Positions 15,610-24,919 of a stretch of DNA of 64,000 bases are shown piece after piece (position 1 is the first letter of the stretch; the number at the start of each line of letters is the position of its first letter). Location of the stretch: NCBI RefSeq assembly GCF_003725295.1, contig NZ_QICB01000002.1, positions 372,001 to 436,000 of the forward strand, given 5' to 3'. The notes beneath the pieces were generated by a model that was given only the letters and a program-made list of their open reading frames with translations, had not been told where the DNA came from and ran no database searches. This stretch comes from Slackia faecicanis (GTDB lineage: Bacteria > Actinomycetota > Coriobacteriia > Coriobacteriales > Eggerthellaceae). Both the position numbers and the translations under genes were made by a program.

Positions 15610-16128
15610 CTATTTCGTTCTCTCTATGCAGTACCCGGCCCTCAACTCGACCTCGGAGTAGTAAGAGCCGGATCCCGAAGACGTCTTGTAGAAATAGACG
15701 AACTCTATCTTGTCGCCTATTTTGAGATGCGCCCTGTATCCGACAGAGGCCGTCTTCGTCTTGTTCGGCGTGCTGCCCTCCGCCTTGCTCGCGAAAATCG
15801 ACGCGATGGGAATCTCCGCAACGACGGAGCCGCGGGTGATGCGCATCGTCGCGTCCGCCCTCGCGTTGCCGTCAGAATTACCAAGCAGGCCGAGGCACGC
15901 CGTCGCCGTTATCGAGTAATCGCCCTCGACGCTGCATGCCAACGCGTTTTGAGACGCGGCGAAGTCAGACCCCCCCCCGAGGTTCGATATCGTTGCGGCG
16001 CCGGTCATCGTGACGTCTCCTTTCTGGCTTCCCGCCGCGCTGCCCGACGTGATGGACAGCACGCGGCCCATGCCGCCGAGCGCGGCCTTCAGGTTCCCCG
16101 CGCTGACAGGCTCGTTTCCGGTCAACAT
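15610..16128 (-). CDS. Tail-tip protein with shared N-terminal anchor, variant 1, containing an in-frame G9 tract
   Basis: 172 aa. Begins MLTGNEPVSAGNLKAALGGMG, then Gly/Ser-rich sequence with an in-frame G9 run (coding NLGGGSDF, about residues 50-57), then a beta-rich domain (YSITATACLGLLGNSDGN, MRITRGSVVAEIPIASIF) ending in a Tyr-rich tail. AAGGAGGG precedes the ATG. Change of the G tract by one would truncate it. Confidence 0.65.
   Translation of the reverse strand: MLTGNEPVSAGNLKAALGGMGRVLSITSGSAAGSQKGDVTMTGAATISNLGGGSDFAASQNALACSVEGDYSITATACLGLLGNSDGNARADATMRITRGSVVAEIPIASIFASKAEGSTPNKTKTASVGYRAHLKIGDKIEFVYFYKTSSGSGSYYSEVELRAGYCIERTK
15970..15978 (-). repeat. G9 homopolymer inside the second tail-tip gene
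   Basis: Nine G on the coding strand, read as three Gly codons. With the tract at 15042-15050, these are the only runs of nine identical bases I see in the window, 920 bp apart and both in tail-tip genes. Confidence 0.8.
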
Positions 16129-16137
16129 ACGCCCTCC

Positions 16138-16365
16138 TTATTTCAATCCAAGGTATTCCAACAGCTCCGCATCGGTCGGATACTGCAATACCAGTCTCTT
16201 GATTCCATCCGCGTCCGTGCAGCCCGTGCCGCCGTTGGCGACGGGCAACGCGCCCAGGGTGTCTCCCAGGCCCATGTTCTTGCGCATGAACTTCAGGCCG
16301 GCCGGCTGCGTCACCAGCGCCTTGACGTTTGACGCGGCCGACGGCCGCTTGTTCTCGCCCGCCAT
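16138..16365 (-). CDS. Short tail-fibre anchor protein
   Basis: 75 aa. Anchor-type N-terminus (RPSAASNVKALVTQPAG), then KNMGLGDTLGALPVANGGTG, the same motif as in the LRR gene and a common tail-fibre motif, then a short helical tail (LQYPTDAELLEYLGLK). It lacks a receptor-binding head, so it may be a stub left by cassette loss or a short adaptor. Confidence 0.6.
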   Translation of the reverse strand: MAGENKRPSAASNVKALVTQPAGLKFMRKNMGLGDTLGALPVANGGTGCTDADGIKRLVLQYPTDAELLEYLGLK

Positions 16366-17066
16366 TACGCGCCACCTCCCGTCACGTACGCGATAAATTC
16401 GGCATCGCTCATCCAGGCCGCATCGTACTTGTCGTGGCTGACGAAGCCGCCCGGCTTATCCTTCTTGCCGTCCAGGTAGCCGTCGAATATCGCGCCCAAC
16501 TCGCCTTGCAAGGCCTGGTGCACCAGGTCGGCCGCATCGTTGGCGTTCTTCGCGGCGGCTTCGGCCTTTGCCACGGCGGCGTCGTTCTTCGCCGTGCGGT
16601 CGGCCTCGGCCTTGGCGAACTCGTCGCGGCACCATTTCAGCATCGCTTCGATTTCGCTGCTGTAGGCCTCGGCGACCGCGTTCTTGTCCCCTTGGGCGTT
16701 CGGCAGAATCACGACCGCGAACGCCTGCGTGGTCGCGTAGAGCGTCGCGCTCGTCGCCTCCGCGCCGGCCTTGTCTTTCAGCGCGAAGTACGCCACGCCG
16801 GCCACGCCGGTCTCCGTGGCGGCGGCTTCGGGCAGCACGTAATCGAGCGACGTCCCCGCCGCGCCCTTCACCTCGTCGGACAAGAGCGCGCCGCGCGGGT
16901 GCCGCATCTCGAACATGACGCGGTACCCGGACAGGTCCACCGGCTCGCCGTTGTCGTACATATCGACGTGCAGCGTGGTCGCGTTGCGCTCGCCTTGGCG
17001 GATGTATACGGCCTGCGTCTCGCAGGGTTCCTTAGACAGGTCGAGATACAGATTCACCGCGTTCAT
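16365..17066 (-). CDS. BppU-like baseplate upper protein, long form
   Basis: 233 aa. N-terminal beta domain (VNLYLDLSKEPCETQAVYIR, LHVDMYDNGEPVDLSGYRVM) is of the BppU/phage baseplate type that docks fibres onto the tail tip. Residues 130-190 form an Ala/Lys coiled coil; the C-terminus (DKPGGFVSHDKYDAAWMSDAE) is a small domain. Start at 17066, overlapping the previous stop. It precedes the tail-tip array. Confidence 0.7.
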   Translation of the reverse strand: MNAVNLYLDLSKEPCETQAVYIRQGERNATTLHVDMYDNGEPVDLSGYRVMFEMRHPRGALLSDEVKGAAGTSLDYVLPEAAATETGVAGVAYFALKDKAGAEATSATLYATTQAFAVVILPNAQGDKNAVAEAYSSEIEAMLKWCRDEFAKAEADRTAKNDAAVAKAEAAAKNANDAADLVHQALQGELGAIFDGYLDGKKDKPGGFVSHDKYDAAWMSDAEFIAYVTGGGA

Positions 17067-17386
17067 GCCGCCCCCTCGCTGACCGCGACCGCTATGTCGT
17101 GCGTCGTCGCAACCGTCTCGCCCTTCGATACCTCGACGTATCCGAAGAAACGCCCCGGCTCGGAGAAACAGGGCATCGGCCACGACGCCACGCACCCCTC
17201 GACCGAGCACGGCGACTCTACGGCCGATTCGCCGTACGGCGCGACGAAACGGGCGGAGGAGCCCGTGAGGTCCACGGGCTCGCCCATGTCCAGAACCGTC
17301 GCGGATACGACGCGTCCCGCCTCTCCGACCCTGGCCGCGATCGGCCCGGCCTCCGGGAGCGATTTGTCGAAATCGACGAAAAGCAC
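17063..17386 (-). CDS. BppU-like baseplate protein, short form
   Basis: 107 aa from a GTG start with AAGGGGG upstream. Sequence LFVDFDKSLPEAGPIAARVG, VSATVLDMGEPVDLTGSSAR parallels the N-terminal domain of the next gene (both contain GEPVDLSG/GEPVDLTG). Consists of that domain alone. Probably forms the baseplate collar for the fibres. Confidence 0.65.
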   Translation of the reverse strand: MLFVDFDKSLPEAGPIAARVGEAGRVVSATVLDMGEPVDLTGSSARFVAPYGESAVESPCSVEGCVASWPMPCFSEPGRFFGYVEVSKGETVATTHDIAVAVSEGAA

Positions 17387-17388
17387 CG

Positions 17389-18639
17389 CTACACCCCCTT
17401 CAATGCAAGTTCCCTGTCGTCCAGGAATATCTTTCCCTTCTCGACCTTCAAGACGGAGCCGCCTATCGACAGCTGGCCGTCCGTGAGCATCTTCCCGATG
17501 TCGCTCGCCTTCTTGTCGGCGTTTGTCGCCTTCTCGTCGGCGGCGGCAGCGAGGCTAGCCGCGCTCTCGGCGGCTCCGACGGCCGGCGCCACGGCGGACA
17601 CCTGGCGGTAGATCCTCGTCAGCACGTCCGGAAGCACCGACGCGACGGTTCCGAAGGAGCACTCCTTCGTCTCGCCCGTAAGCAGGTCGCGCCGCAGCTC
17701 GCCGACGCGCGCCTCTATCCTCAGCTCGGGGACGAACTCGCGGTCGACCACCTGAACGGAATCGCCGAGCCTCACGCCGCGCATCTGCATCGCCGGCACT
17801 CCCTTGACCTTGTACGACACCGACGGCGCGGAGTGCGTCGCGAGGTATTCGCGCGTCTTTTTCTCAAGCTCCGCCTTGTCCTTGATCTGCGAGTCCTCGA
17901 AAGACCCCTCGGAGTGGACCCTGCCGCCCTTGCCGTCGGACTGGCCCCATCTGTTCTTCTGCTCTTCCGTGCCCTCGACGTACACCCACAGGCGGTTCTT
18001 CACGCCGTCCGTCTCGCCGTCGAGGCTGCACCCGTACCCGTAGCAGGCCGTTATGACGTCGTCCGATAGGATGGTCTTCTCGATGCCCTCGATGTCGCGT
18101 CCATACTCGAAGCGCACGCCGCGCGATGCGCCGACGCGCTTCACCAGGCTCACCGAGCGCATGTTCACGCCCGTGTGCGTCACGCCGACGTCGGCGCGTA
18201 TCTCGCATCCCCAGGTGCCGGCTATCTCCAGAATCGCCTTGTACACGTCGGTCTGCTCGAGCACGAGGTCGCGCCGCCCGAAATCGTCCACCTCGCCGAC
18301 GCCCCACACCGTCCCCTCGAGGACGTGCGACAGGGCCTCGGCGGCGGTCACGTTCTTCATCGAGAAAAGGCGTATCTTCCTGTACCTGAGCCATTGCAGC
18401 GACGATTCGCAGACGTAGGCCATCGTCTGGCCGTCGGAGTGCTCCTGGTCGAGCTCGTTGACCACGTGCTCGTGCCATTCGCCGTCGTTCCACAGGATGC
18501 GGTCGCCCTTGGAGAGCGGCACGTTCGCGGACACGTCAAGCTCGTCGGTGCTGTTGACCTGCTGTCTGTGCACGGCCGCGGACGCGTCCGCGAGGTCGTG
18601 CTGGTAGCCGCCCCATCGGTCGAAGACCATGAACCTCAC
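17389..18639 (-). CDS. Tail-associated endopeptidase-type protein (Prophage_tail/Tal family)
   Basis: 416 aa from a GTG overlapping the Dit stop. N-terminal gp27-like beta barrels (about residues 1-330: MVFDRWGGYQHDLADAS, VPLSKGDRILWNDGEW, RLGDSVQVVDREFVPELRI), then a coiled-coil Ala-rich stretch (residues 345-385) and a C-terminal LDDRELALKG. This is the baseplate hub of siphophages and follows Dit as usual. No separate peptidase domain seen. Confidence 0.8.
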   Translation of the reverse strand: MRFMVFDRWGGYQHDLADASAAVHRQQVNSTDELDVSANVPLSKGDRILWNDGEWHEHVVNELDQEHSDGQTMAYVCESSLQWLRYRKIRLFSMKNVTAAEALSHVLEGTVWGVGEVDDFGRRDLVLEQTDVYKAILEIAGTWGCEIRADVGVTHTGVNMRSVSLVKRVGASRGVRFEYGRDIEGIEKTILSDDVITACYGYGCSLDGETDGVKNRLWVYVEGTEEQKNRWGQSDGKGGRVHSEGSFEDSQIKDKAELEKKTREYLATHSAPSVSYKVKGVPAMQMRGVRLGDSVQVVDREFVPELRIEARVGELRRDLLTGETKECSFGTVASVLPDVLTRIYRQVSAVAPAVGAAESAASLAAAADEKATNADKKASDIGKMLTDGQLSIGGSVLKVEKGKIFLDDRELALKGV

Positions 18640-19346
18640 AGCCAAAGCTCCCTCCATTCGACGGAGAACGGGACGGCGCACCTGACCTCGTGCACGCCGG
18701 GCTCCCATTCGGCGTAGTCGTCGAGCGCGTCGAGCATCGCTGGCCTATCGCCCACGGAGCAGGAGTGCGCCGCGCAGTCTATGACCGCCTCGCCGCTGCC
18801 GCCGCCGATCAGGCGCATGGTCGCGCCGTCCGATTCGACGGACAGACCGGAGCCGTTCGCCTGCGCCCTGATAACGGGCCTGGCCGGGAGCGTGCCGCCC
18901 ACGTTGACGAGCATGGGAGCGCCGGCCTTGCCCTTCCTCTCCCTGAGCGCCCCGTAGGTCACGGGGTCGGCGCAGAAGAACGAGAGCGTGCCCGTCGCGC
19001 TCCACGCGATGCGCTCGAGGTCGGTGGAGCCGTCTAGGACGGCCATGTTGTACAGGTCGGGCGCGTCGGGGAGCACGAGCTTGCAGGGCGATCGGCGGAA
19101 CAGCCGCCTTTGCAGCATCCTCCGCGCCCTCTCGAACCCCTCGCGCGTGCCCATTTCCTCGAACGGCCTGTAGATTCTCACGTCGACGTCGATGGTGAGG
19201 GCCTCGAGCCTCACGGACGATATGCGCGAGCCGTCGCCCGACCTGTCGTCGGCTCTCACGTCCACGTCGGCCATGACCGGGCGGCGTATGCCCTCGATCA
19301 TGAGGTCGTCCGAGAAGTCGTGCCCGTCGTAGATCATCGAACTCAT
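18636..19346 (-). CDS. Distal tail protein (Dit)
   Basis: 236 aa. N-terminal belt domain (YDGHDFSDDLMIEGI, VDVDVRIYRPFEEM), then FCADPVTYGALRERKGKAG, and a C-terminal galectin-like region; this pattern and the position between tape measure and Tal identify Dit, the hexameric hub linking tube to baseplate. Overlaps both neighbours (ATGA). Confidence 0.82.
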   Translation of the reverse strand: MSSMIYDGHDFSDDLMIEGIRRPVMADVDVRADDRSGDGSRISSVRLEALTIDVDVRIYRPFEEMGTREGFERARRMLQRRLFRRSPCKLVLPDAPDLYNMAVLDGSTDLERIAWSATGTLSFFCADPVTYGALRERKGKAGAPMLVNVGGTLPARPVIRAQANGSGLSVESDGATMRLIGGGSGEAVIDCAAHSCSVGDRPAMLDALDDYAEWEPGVHEVRCAVPFSVEWRELWL

Positions 19347-22300
19347 GCCAGGCCCTCCGCCCTCATCTTCTTGTCGTTGTTCCTGTTCATCGCGCGCTGC
19401 AGCGCGTCGATGTCGCGGTCGTCGCGCACGGTGATGTTGTACACGTCGCCGTCGTAGTGCCTGTAGCCGGCGTCCTTTCCGTACCCGCCGGCGACCTGCG
19501 CCCCGAGCCTGAACCCGTAGCCGCCCGCCGGGGCGAAGCCTAGGGCGGTGCCTTCGGCCGCTCCCACGACGCCCTCGGCAACGCCCTCCATGGCCGCGAC
19601 CGCGTACTTGCCGTCGCGCTCGATGCCGACGGCCATGCCGGCCGGGAGCATCGCGCCGACCTCGTCGCGCATGACCTTCGAGGGAGACGCGATGGCCGCT
19701 TCGGCCTGCGCCGCCGCGATGGCGGCCCTCACGACCGACGCAGCGGCCGACGCTATGGCGTCGATACGGCTGCTGATGCCGGCGGCGATTCCGTTCGACG
19801 CCATGGCTCCGACGTCGAAGAACGCGGCCTCGAACGAGCCGGCCGCGTCCAGGCCGCTCTCCATCGCGGCCGACACTCCGGCATTGACCGGCCCGGCGTT
19901 CGCGGCGAAGCCCTCGCCCATCTTGGCGGCGAGGGTCGAGACGGCTACGGCCGCGCTCTCGGCGACCGTCCCGCTCGCGATGGCCTGCGATATGGCCTGG
20001 CCCATCGGCTCCGCAAGTGCTTCGGAGTTCTCGGCGAGAAGCATCACGCCCTCGTCTAGCGCCTGTCCCATGGATTCGGCTATCTGGTCCTTGCCCGCCT
20101 TGATGCCCTCGACGAGCGAGTTGACAACCTTGTCGCCGGGCGATAGCGCCTGGAACTGCTCGAGCGCCGACTGCTGCCCCTCGAACATGGACTCGTTGAA
20201 CAGCTTCACGTAGTCGGCTATCTGGTCGGCAGACTTCCCGGCCATGTCGGCCATGACCTGCCCCCATTTGTCGAAGCCGCCCTCGTATACGGCCTTCCTG
20301 AAGGCCTCGCTGTCGATGCTCTCGGGGATCTTCGCGAAGACGCTCTGCAGGTTCTCGGAATACGCCTTGGATTCGGCCATGTTCAGGCGCATGTTCCTCT
20401 CCCACTCGTCGAGGGAGGTCTTGCCGTGCTTGGTCATCTGGTCGAAGCCGTTCGACACGTCGGCAACGAACCCCTGCACGCCCGACACGAAGTCGTCCAT
20501 GGTCACGTTCATGCCGCGAATGTCGCTCGCGCACTGCTCGATCGAGTAGCCCGCCATCTCGAACGCCTTGGAAAGCCCGGCGTCCGAATAGACGGCCTCC
20601 TTGACGTCGAGGCACGTCTCGCGGAAGTCGAGCAGCCAGTCCTGCGGCTTGGTGGTGTCGAGGTACTTGAGCGAATTGACGTAGAGCGACCGCTGGTTGA
20701 TCTCCTGCTCGCGCTCGGCCCTGGCGAGGTCGTCGAAGCAGTCGACCATCTTCTGGACTTCCTGCTCGCTCATGTCGGCCATCTGCGCGACCGCCTCGCG
20801 GTAGTCCTCGCCGCCCTCCACGATGCGGTCGACGAACGCCTTGCTGTACTTCACGCCCGTCTTGGCGAACAGCTTGGAGAGCGAGCCGCTCCAGCTCTCG
20901 GCCGCGGACATGTCGTTCACGAGGTCGTCCTTGAGCTTGTACATCGAGTTCCACTCGCGCATCTCGGCGACCGTGGAGCCGATGCTGTCCCTGAGCGCGG
21001 AGAACTCGTCGTCGGCCTCCTCCGCGCCGCTCGAGACCTTTCCGAGCCTGTCGGCGTACTCGTCGAGCGTGTATCCCGCAGCCTCGAGCTTCTTCATGGA
21101 GTCATACACGCCTCCGAGCTCGGGGCGCGTCTTCTCGATGGCCACGACGGACTGCGCGAACGGCCCCCAAAGGGCCTCGGCGAGCTCCGTCGATACCTTC
21201 TTCGCCTCATGCGACCTCTCGCGGTATCCCGCGATCATGTCGTCGACGTACTTCTGGAACTCGGCGTCGGCGTCTTCCGCCGCCTGCTCGACGGCGGGAG
21301 CCGATTCCTGGAAGCCCGACGCGAGGCCGTCGCTGTAGTCGACCGCGGCGTGGTATCCGTGCTCCCAGGCGCTCTCGCTGACGGCCTTGCCGATTCTGTC
21401 CATCGCCTCTAGCGGGGCGCCGGCGTTGCTCTCCATGCCCTCGGCGAATCCGCCAATGAGGGCGGCACCGGAGTACGTGGTGTAGCCGCGTCCCGAGAAC
21501 GGGCCCTTCTTTGCGGGCGAGAACGGGAAGTAGGCGCGGAGCTGCGCCATGCCCGACTGCGCCGCCGCGATGGCCTGCGAGAAGCCAGACCTGATGCCGG
21601 CCGCGAACCCTCCGATGAGGGCGCGGCCGGACGGCACGAGCATGCCCGAGAGGTTTCCGAGCGCGCCGCGTATCCTGCCAGGAAGGGCCGACACGACGGC
21701 GACGGCTTGATTCGCCCCCGCCTTGATCGCGTTGACGAACATCTGCATCGCCAGCACGGACTGCTGTGACATCTCGCGCGTGAACGCGGCCATTGCCGCC
21801 TGCACGGCGACCACGAGGGCCGCGAACGCCGCAGAAGCGGCCGCGACGAACGCCGCGACGGATGCGGTCGCCGCCGCCATCCCGGCGGAGACGGACGCTG
21901 ACGCGGCCGCGAACGCCGCCGCCATGGCAGCCGCGGAGACGGATGCCGACGCGAACGATGCCGCGAGGACGGCGGCGGAGGCGGCGGCTACCGCGAATCC
22001 CGAAGCGGCCTGGGCCGAAGCGGCCGACGCCGCGAGCAGCGACGGGGCCGAGGCGGCGAGGACGGGTGCGGCCGATGCCGCCGCCGAAGCGAGGGCCGAG
22101 AGCCCGGACGCGGCCGCGGGGGACGCGGCGGCGACGACCATGAGGCCCGATGCGAGCATCATCGTCCCCGCTGCCGACGCCGTGACGCCGGCGGCTGCGG
22201 CGACGGCCGCGGCGGCGTAGGCTGCGAGGGCGGGAGCGCCGGCCGTGAGCCCTCCGAGCGCGGCGACCGCTGCGGCCGCGAACGCCGTAAGGCCCGCTGC

Positions 22301-24469
22301 CGCGCCAGGAGCGGCCGAGGCGATCGTCGGAAGGGCCGACGCCATCGCGGTCATTCCCGTCGCGGCGACCATCACGCCGGCCGCGAGCATCATCGTGGCT
22401 GCGGCGAGCACCGCCATACCCGCGCCGAGGAGCGTAACTCCCGCGGCCGCGACGGTGACGGCCGCGCCGAACACGACCATGCCGGCGGCGGCGACGACAA
22501 GGCCGGCTCCCAGCACCGCGATTCCCGCTCCGGCGACGAGCGACCCCGCGCCGAGGACGGCCATGCCAGCGGCGAGGACCGCCAGGGACGCGCCGGCCGC
22601 GGCCCCCGACGCCGCTATGGCGGGGAGAAACGCCGACACGACCGCGCATCCCGCGCCCGCCACCATAAGGGCCGCTCCGAACAGCGCGACAGCGGCCGCT
22701 GCCGCAACGACGGCGACGGCTACGGCCGCGACGCCGACGGCCGCTGCAGCCATTCCCACTCCGAGAACGGCCACGGCCGCTCCGGCGAGAAGCGCGCCGG
22801 GGGCGAACGCCAGGAGCCCCGCCCCGAGCGCGGCCATCCCGACCGCCGCAGACGCTCCGTGCTCCGATATGACGGGGAGCTGAGCCGCCAGGAGGGACAT
22901 GCCTGCGCACGCGAGGCCGATTCCGGCACCGACCATGAGCACGGCCGCGCCGAACGCGGCGATTCCGACCGCGCCCGCCGTGAGCGCGGGGCCGACGGCC
23001 GACGCGCCCCATGCGAGCGCCCCTATCGCCGCGACCAGGCCGACCATCGCGAACACCGCCCCTGGGCCCGCTGCGGCGAGCTGGATCGCGGAGAACGCGA
23101 GCAGCGTCAATCCTCCGGCGGCGAGCAGGACGCCCGCGCCGACGAGGGCGACCGCGCCGCCCAGCGCGATGATCTGCGTCGCGCTCATGGAAGCCGCGCC
23201 TCCGACCTTGCCCATCGCGGAAGTCGCGGGCTCCGCCATGGCGGGGAGCCCTCCGAGGGCGTCGGAGAACGACGAGACGAACCCGGCCACGCCCTGCACG
23301 ACCCTGAACGCGAGGAACCCGGCCGCGAGCGCAGCGACGAACGGCGCGGCGTTGGCGGCGTTGTCCTTGAGCCACGCCATCGCGTCCTTCACCGCGTCTA
23401 TGACGGGCCTGGCGGCGTCGAGCGCGGCCTTGAGCGCGTCCGCCGCGGCTATCGCCGGGTCCGTGCCGGCGGGAACGCCGAGTATCGCGCCGACGATGCC
23501 GCCTATCGCGGCCCCCGCGTCAGAAGCCGCCTGGGAGATTCCCGCGAGCGCGTCTGCGAGCTCCTGCGACGCGCCGTTGAGCTCCATCCTGGCCTTGAAC
23601 GTCTCGATGCCGTCGGCAACGGCCCCGAACGCCTCCGTTATTCGGGACTTCGCGCCGTCGATCACGGCCACGATGTTCTCCGCGCCTAGGGCCTGGATGA
23701 TTCCGGCCACGCCCTTCGTGACGGCGTTCTTGGCGTTGGCCATGGCCGTCCCGATGCCGGCCGCGCCCGTCTCGGCCTGCTGCTGGAAGCTCGCGAACCC
23801 TTCGCCGCCCTCCGCGTCGAGCCGCACGAGGGTGTCGAGGAAGTCCTGCATCGACGCGTTGCCGTTCTTCAGGGCCTCGTAAAGGTCCTGCTGCCCCGCG
23901 CTCGCGCCGAGCATCGACTTGGCCATCTGGTCCATCTGGCCGGGCATCGCCGTGCAGATCGAGCGCCATTCCTCGAGCTCGAATTTGCCCTTGGCCACGC
24001 CCTGCGAGAACTGCTCGAGGGCCGCGCCCTGGACCTCGACGGGGGCCGCGCCGGCGAGAACCGCGTCGTTGAACGCGAGCATGATGTCGGTCGCCCTGCC
24101 CACGTCCTTCACGGACGGCACGAGGCGCTGGACGCCCGAGGTCATGTCGTCGAGCTTGGTCGGGAGCCCCGACAGGCGGTCGCTCATCTTCTGCGAGGCC
24201 TCGGCCGCCGCGTCGAACGAGTACCCGAGGCCTTCCATGACCTTGGGGAAGTTGTTCAACGTGTCGACGCGCGACACCGCCGAGTCGATCGACGACGAGA
24301 TGGCGGACGCCGCCTTGGAGAACGCCCCCGCGGCGATGTTGCCGACGGCAGACGCGACCGCCGCCGACTTGGCCCTGAATCCTTCGAGCGCGGCCGCGCT
24401 CCCCTTCACGCCTTTGTTGAAGTTGGAGCCGTCGAAGGTAGCCTTCGCGCTCAGGGTGTAGTCGGCCAT
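19343..24469 (-). CDS. Tape measure protein
   Basis: 1708 aa; fixes tail length and leads DNA into the cell. Residues 1-280 are the conserved tape-measure N-terminal domain (SAKATFDGSNFNKGVKGSAA, VDTLNNFPKVMEGLGYSFD). Residues about 406-906 are an unusual Ala/Gly/Val/Met-rich hydrophobic stretch with repeated GAGxAVLGAG-like units, likely membrane-penetrating. The C-terminal half alternates coiled coils and globular stretches. By length the tail would be around 250 nm, using 0.15 nm per residue (inference). Confidence 0.93.
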   Translation of the reverse strand: MADYTLSAKATFDGSNFNKGVKGSAAALEGFRAKSAAVASAVGNIAAGAFSKAASAISSSIDSAVSRVDTLNNFPKVMEGLGYSFDAAAEASQKMSDRLSGLPTKLDDMTSGVQRLVPSVKDVGRATDIMLAFNDAVLAGAAPVEVQGAALEQFSQGVAKGKFELEEWRSICTAMPGQMDQMAKSMLGASAGQQDLYEALKNGNASMQDFLDTLVRLDAEGGEGFASFQQQAETGAAGIGTAMANAKNAVTKGVAGIIQALGAENIVAVIDGAKSRITEAFGAVADGIETFKARMELNGASQELADALAGISQAASDAGAAIGGIVGAILGVPAGTDPAIAAADALKAALDAARPVIDAVKDAMAWLKDNAANAAPFVAALAAGFLAFRVVQGVAGFVSSFSDALGGLPAMAEPATSAMGKVGGAASMSATQIIALGGAVALVGAGVLLAAGGLTLLAFSAIQLAAAGPGAVFAMVGLVAAIGALAWGASAVGPALTAGAVGIAAFGAAVLMVGAGIGLACAGMSLLAAQLPVISEHGASAAVGMAALGAGLLAFAPGALLAGAAVAVLGVGMAAAAVGVAAVAVAVVAAAAAVALFGAALMVAGAGCAVVSAFLPAIAASGAAAGASLAVLAAGMAVLGAGSLVAGAGIAVLGAGLVVAAAGMVVFGAAVTVAAAGVTLLGAGMAVLAAATMMLAAGVMVAATGMTAMASALPTIASAAPGAAAGLTAFAAAAVAALGGLTAGAPALAAYAAAAVAAAAGVTASAAGTMMLASGLMVVAAASPAAASGLSALASAAASAAPVLAASAPSLLAASAASAQAASGFAVAAASAAVLAASFASASVSAAAMAAAFAAASASVSAGMAAATASVAAFVAAASAAFAALVVAVQAAMAAFTREMSQQSVLAMQMFVNAIKAGANQAVAVVSALPGRIRGALGNLSGMLVPSGRALIGGFAAGIRSGFSQAIAAAQSGMAQLRAYFPFSPAKKGPFSGRGYTTYSGAALIGGFAEGMESNAGAPLEAMDRIGKAVSESAWEHGYHAAVDYSDGLASGFQESAPAVEQAAEDADAEFQKYVDDMIAGYRERSHEAKKVSTELAEALWGPFAQSVVAIEKTRPELGGVYDSMKKLEAAGYTLDEYADRLGKVSSGAEEADDEFSALRDSIGSTVAEMREWNSMYKLKDDLVNDMSAAESWSGSLSKLFAKTGVKYSKAFVDRIVEGGEDYREAVAQMADMSEQEVQKMVDCFDDLARAEREQEINQRSLYVNSLKYLDTTKPQDWLLDFRETCLDVKEAVYSDAGLSKAFEMAGYSIEQCASDIRGMNVTMDDFVSGVQGFVADVSNGFDQMTKHGKTSLDEWERNMRLNMAESKAYSENLQSVFAKIPESIDSEAFRKAVYEGGFDKWGQVMADMAGKSADQIADYVKLFNESMFEGQQSALEQFQALSPGDKVVNSLVEGIKAGKDQIAESMGQALDEGVMLLAENSEALAEPMGQAISQAIASGTVAESAAVAVSTLAAKMGEGFAANAGPVNAGVSAAMESGLDAAGSFEAAFFDVGAMASNGIAAGISSRIDAIASAAASVVRAAIAAAQAEAAIASPSKVMRDEVGAMLPAGMAVGIERDGKYAVAAMEGVAEGVVGAAEGTALGFAPAGGYGFRLGAQVAGGYGKDAGYRHYDGDVYNITVRDDRDIDALQRAMNRNNDKKMRAEGLA

Positions 24470-24481
24470 CCCGCCACCTCG

Positions 24482-24919
24482 CTATTCAGTTTTCATATTC
24501 GGTTGTGATGCGCGGGGCCTGCGCCCCATCCCCGCGAACGCCGCCTTGAGGGCGTCGAACTCCTTCTTCGCGACGGGCGGCTCGCGCCTCTCCCCCGCCG
24601 CCTTCTTCCACAGTTGCGCCGCCTTGCGGCCCTTCTTCCTCATGACGTTCGCGACCGCGACCTCGACGGCCTGCTGGAGCAGTTCCGACTCCCGCACGGT
24701 GCGCGTCTCGAGCTCCTTCCTGACGAACGCGAGCTCGACGGGCGTGAGACTCCCGTACTGTTCGGGGGTCCATCCGAGACGGGCGGCGAAATAGGCGTAA
24801 TCCGCCTCGTTCCGGAACATCGCCGAGGCCTTGGCCCTTTCGGGCGAGAGCCGACCCGGCACGAAGTACTCGTAGCGGGTCAGCTCCCTCAGGGCCTCTA
24901 TGCGCTCTGCGTCTTGAAG
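24482..24919 (-). CDS. Frameshift extension of the tail assembly chaperone
   Basis: Reached from the upstream gene by a -1 slip at TTTTTTC. It adds LQDAERIEALRELTRYEYF and then VPGRLSPERAKASAMFRNEA..., about 145 residues, to the upstream 102. A start of its own (GTG at 24862) has no good ribosome site. Contains WTPEQYGSLTPVELAFVRKE, typical of the GT-type partner. The fusion chaperones the tape measure during tail assembly. Confidence 0.75.
   Translation of the reverse strand, partial: LQDAERIEALRELTRYEYFVPGRLSPERAKASAMFRNEADYAYFAARLGWTPEQYGSLTPVELAFVRKELETRTVRESELLQQAVEVAVANVMRKKGRKAAQLWKKAAGERREPPVAKKEFDALKAAFAGMGRRPRASQPNMKTE

Noticed and set aside
14040-16365. Possible diversity-generating retroelement at the tail-tip genes
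   Set aside because: No reverse transcriptase gene and no template repeat; variation here is better explained by G tracts and cassettes.
21207-23375. 722-codon open frame overlapping the tape measure gene
   Set aside because: Arg/Gly-rich shadow of the Ala-rich tape measure region; no ribosome site.
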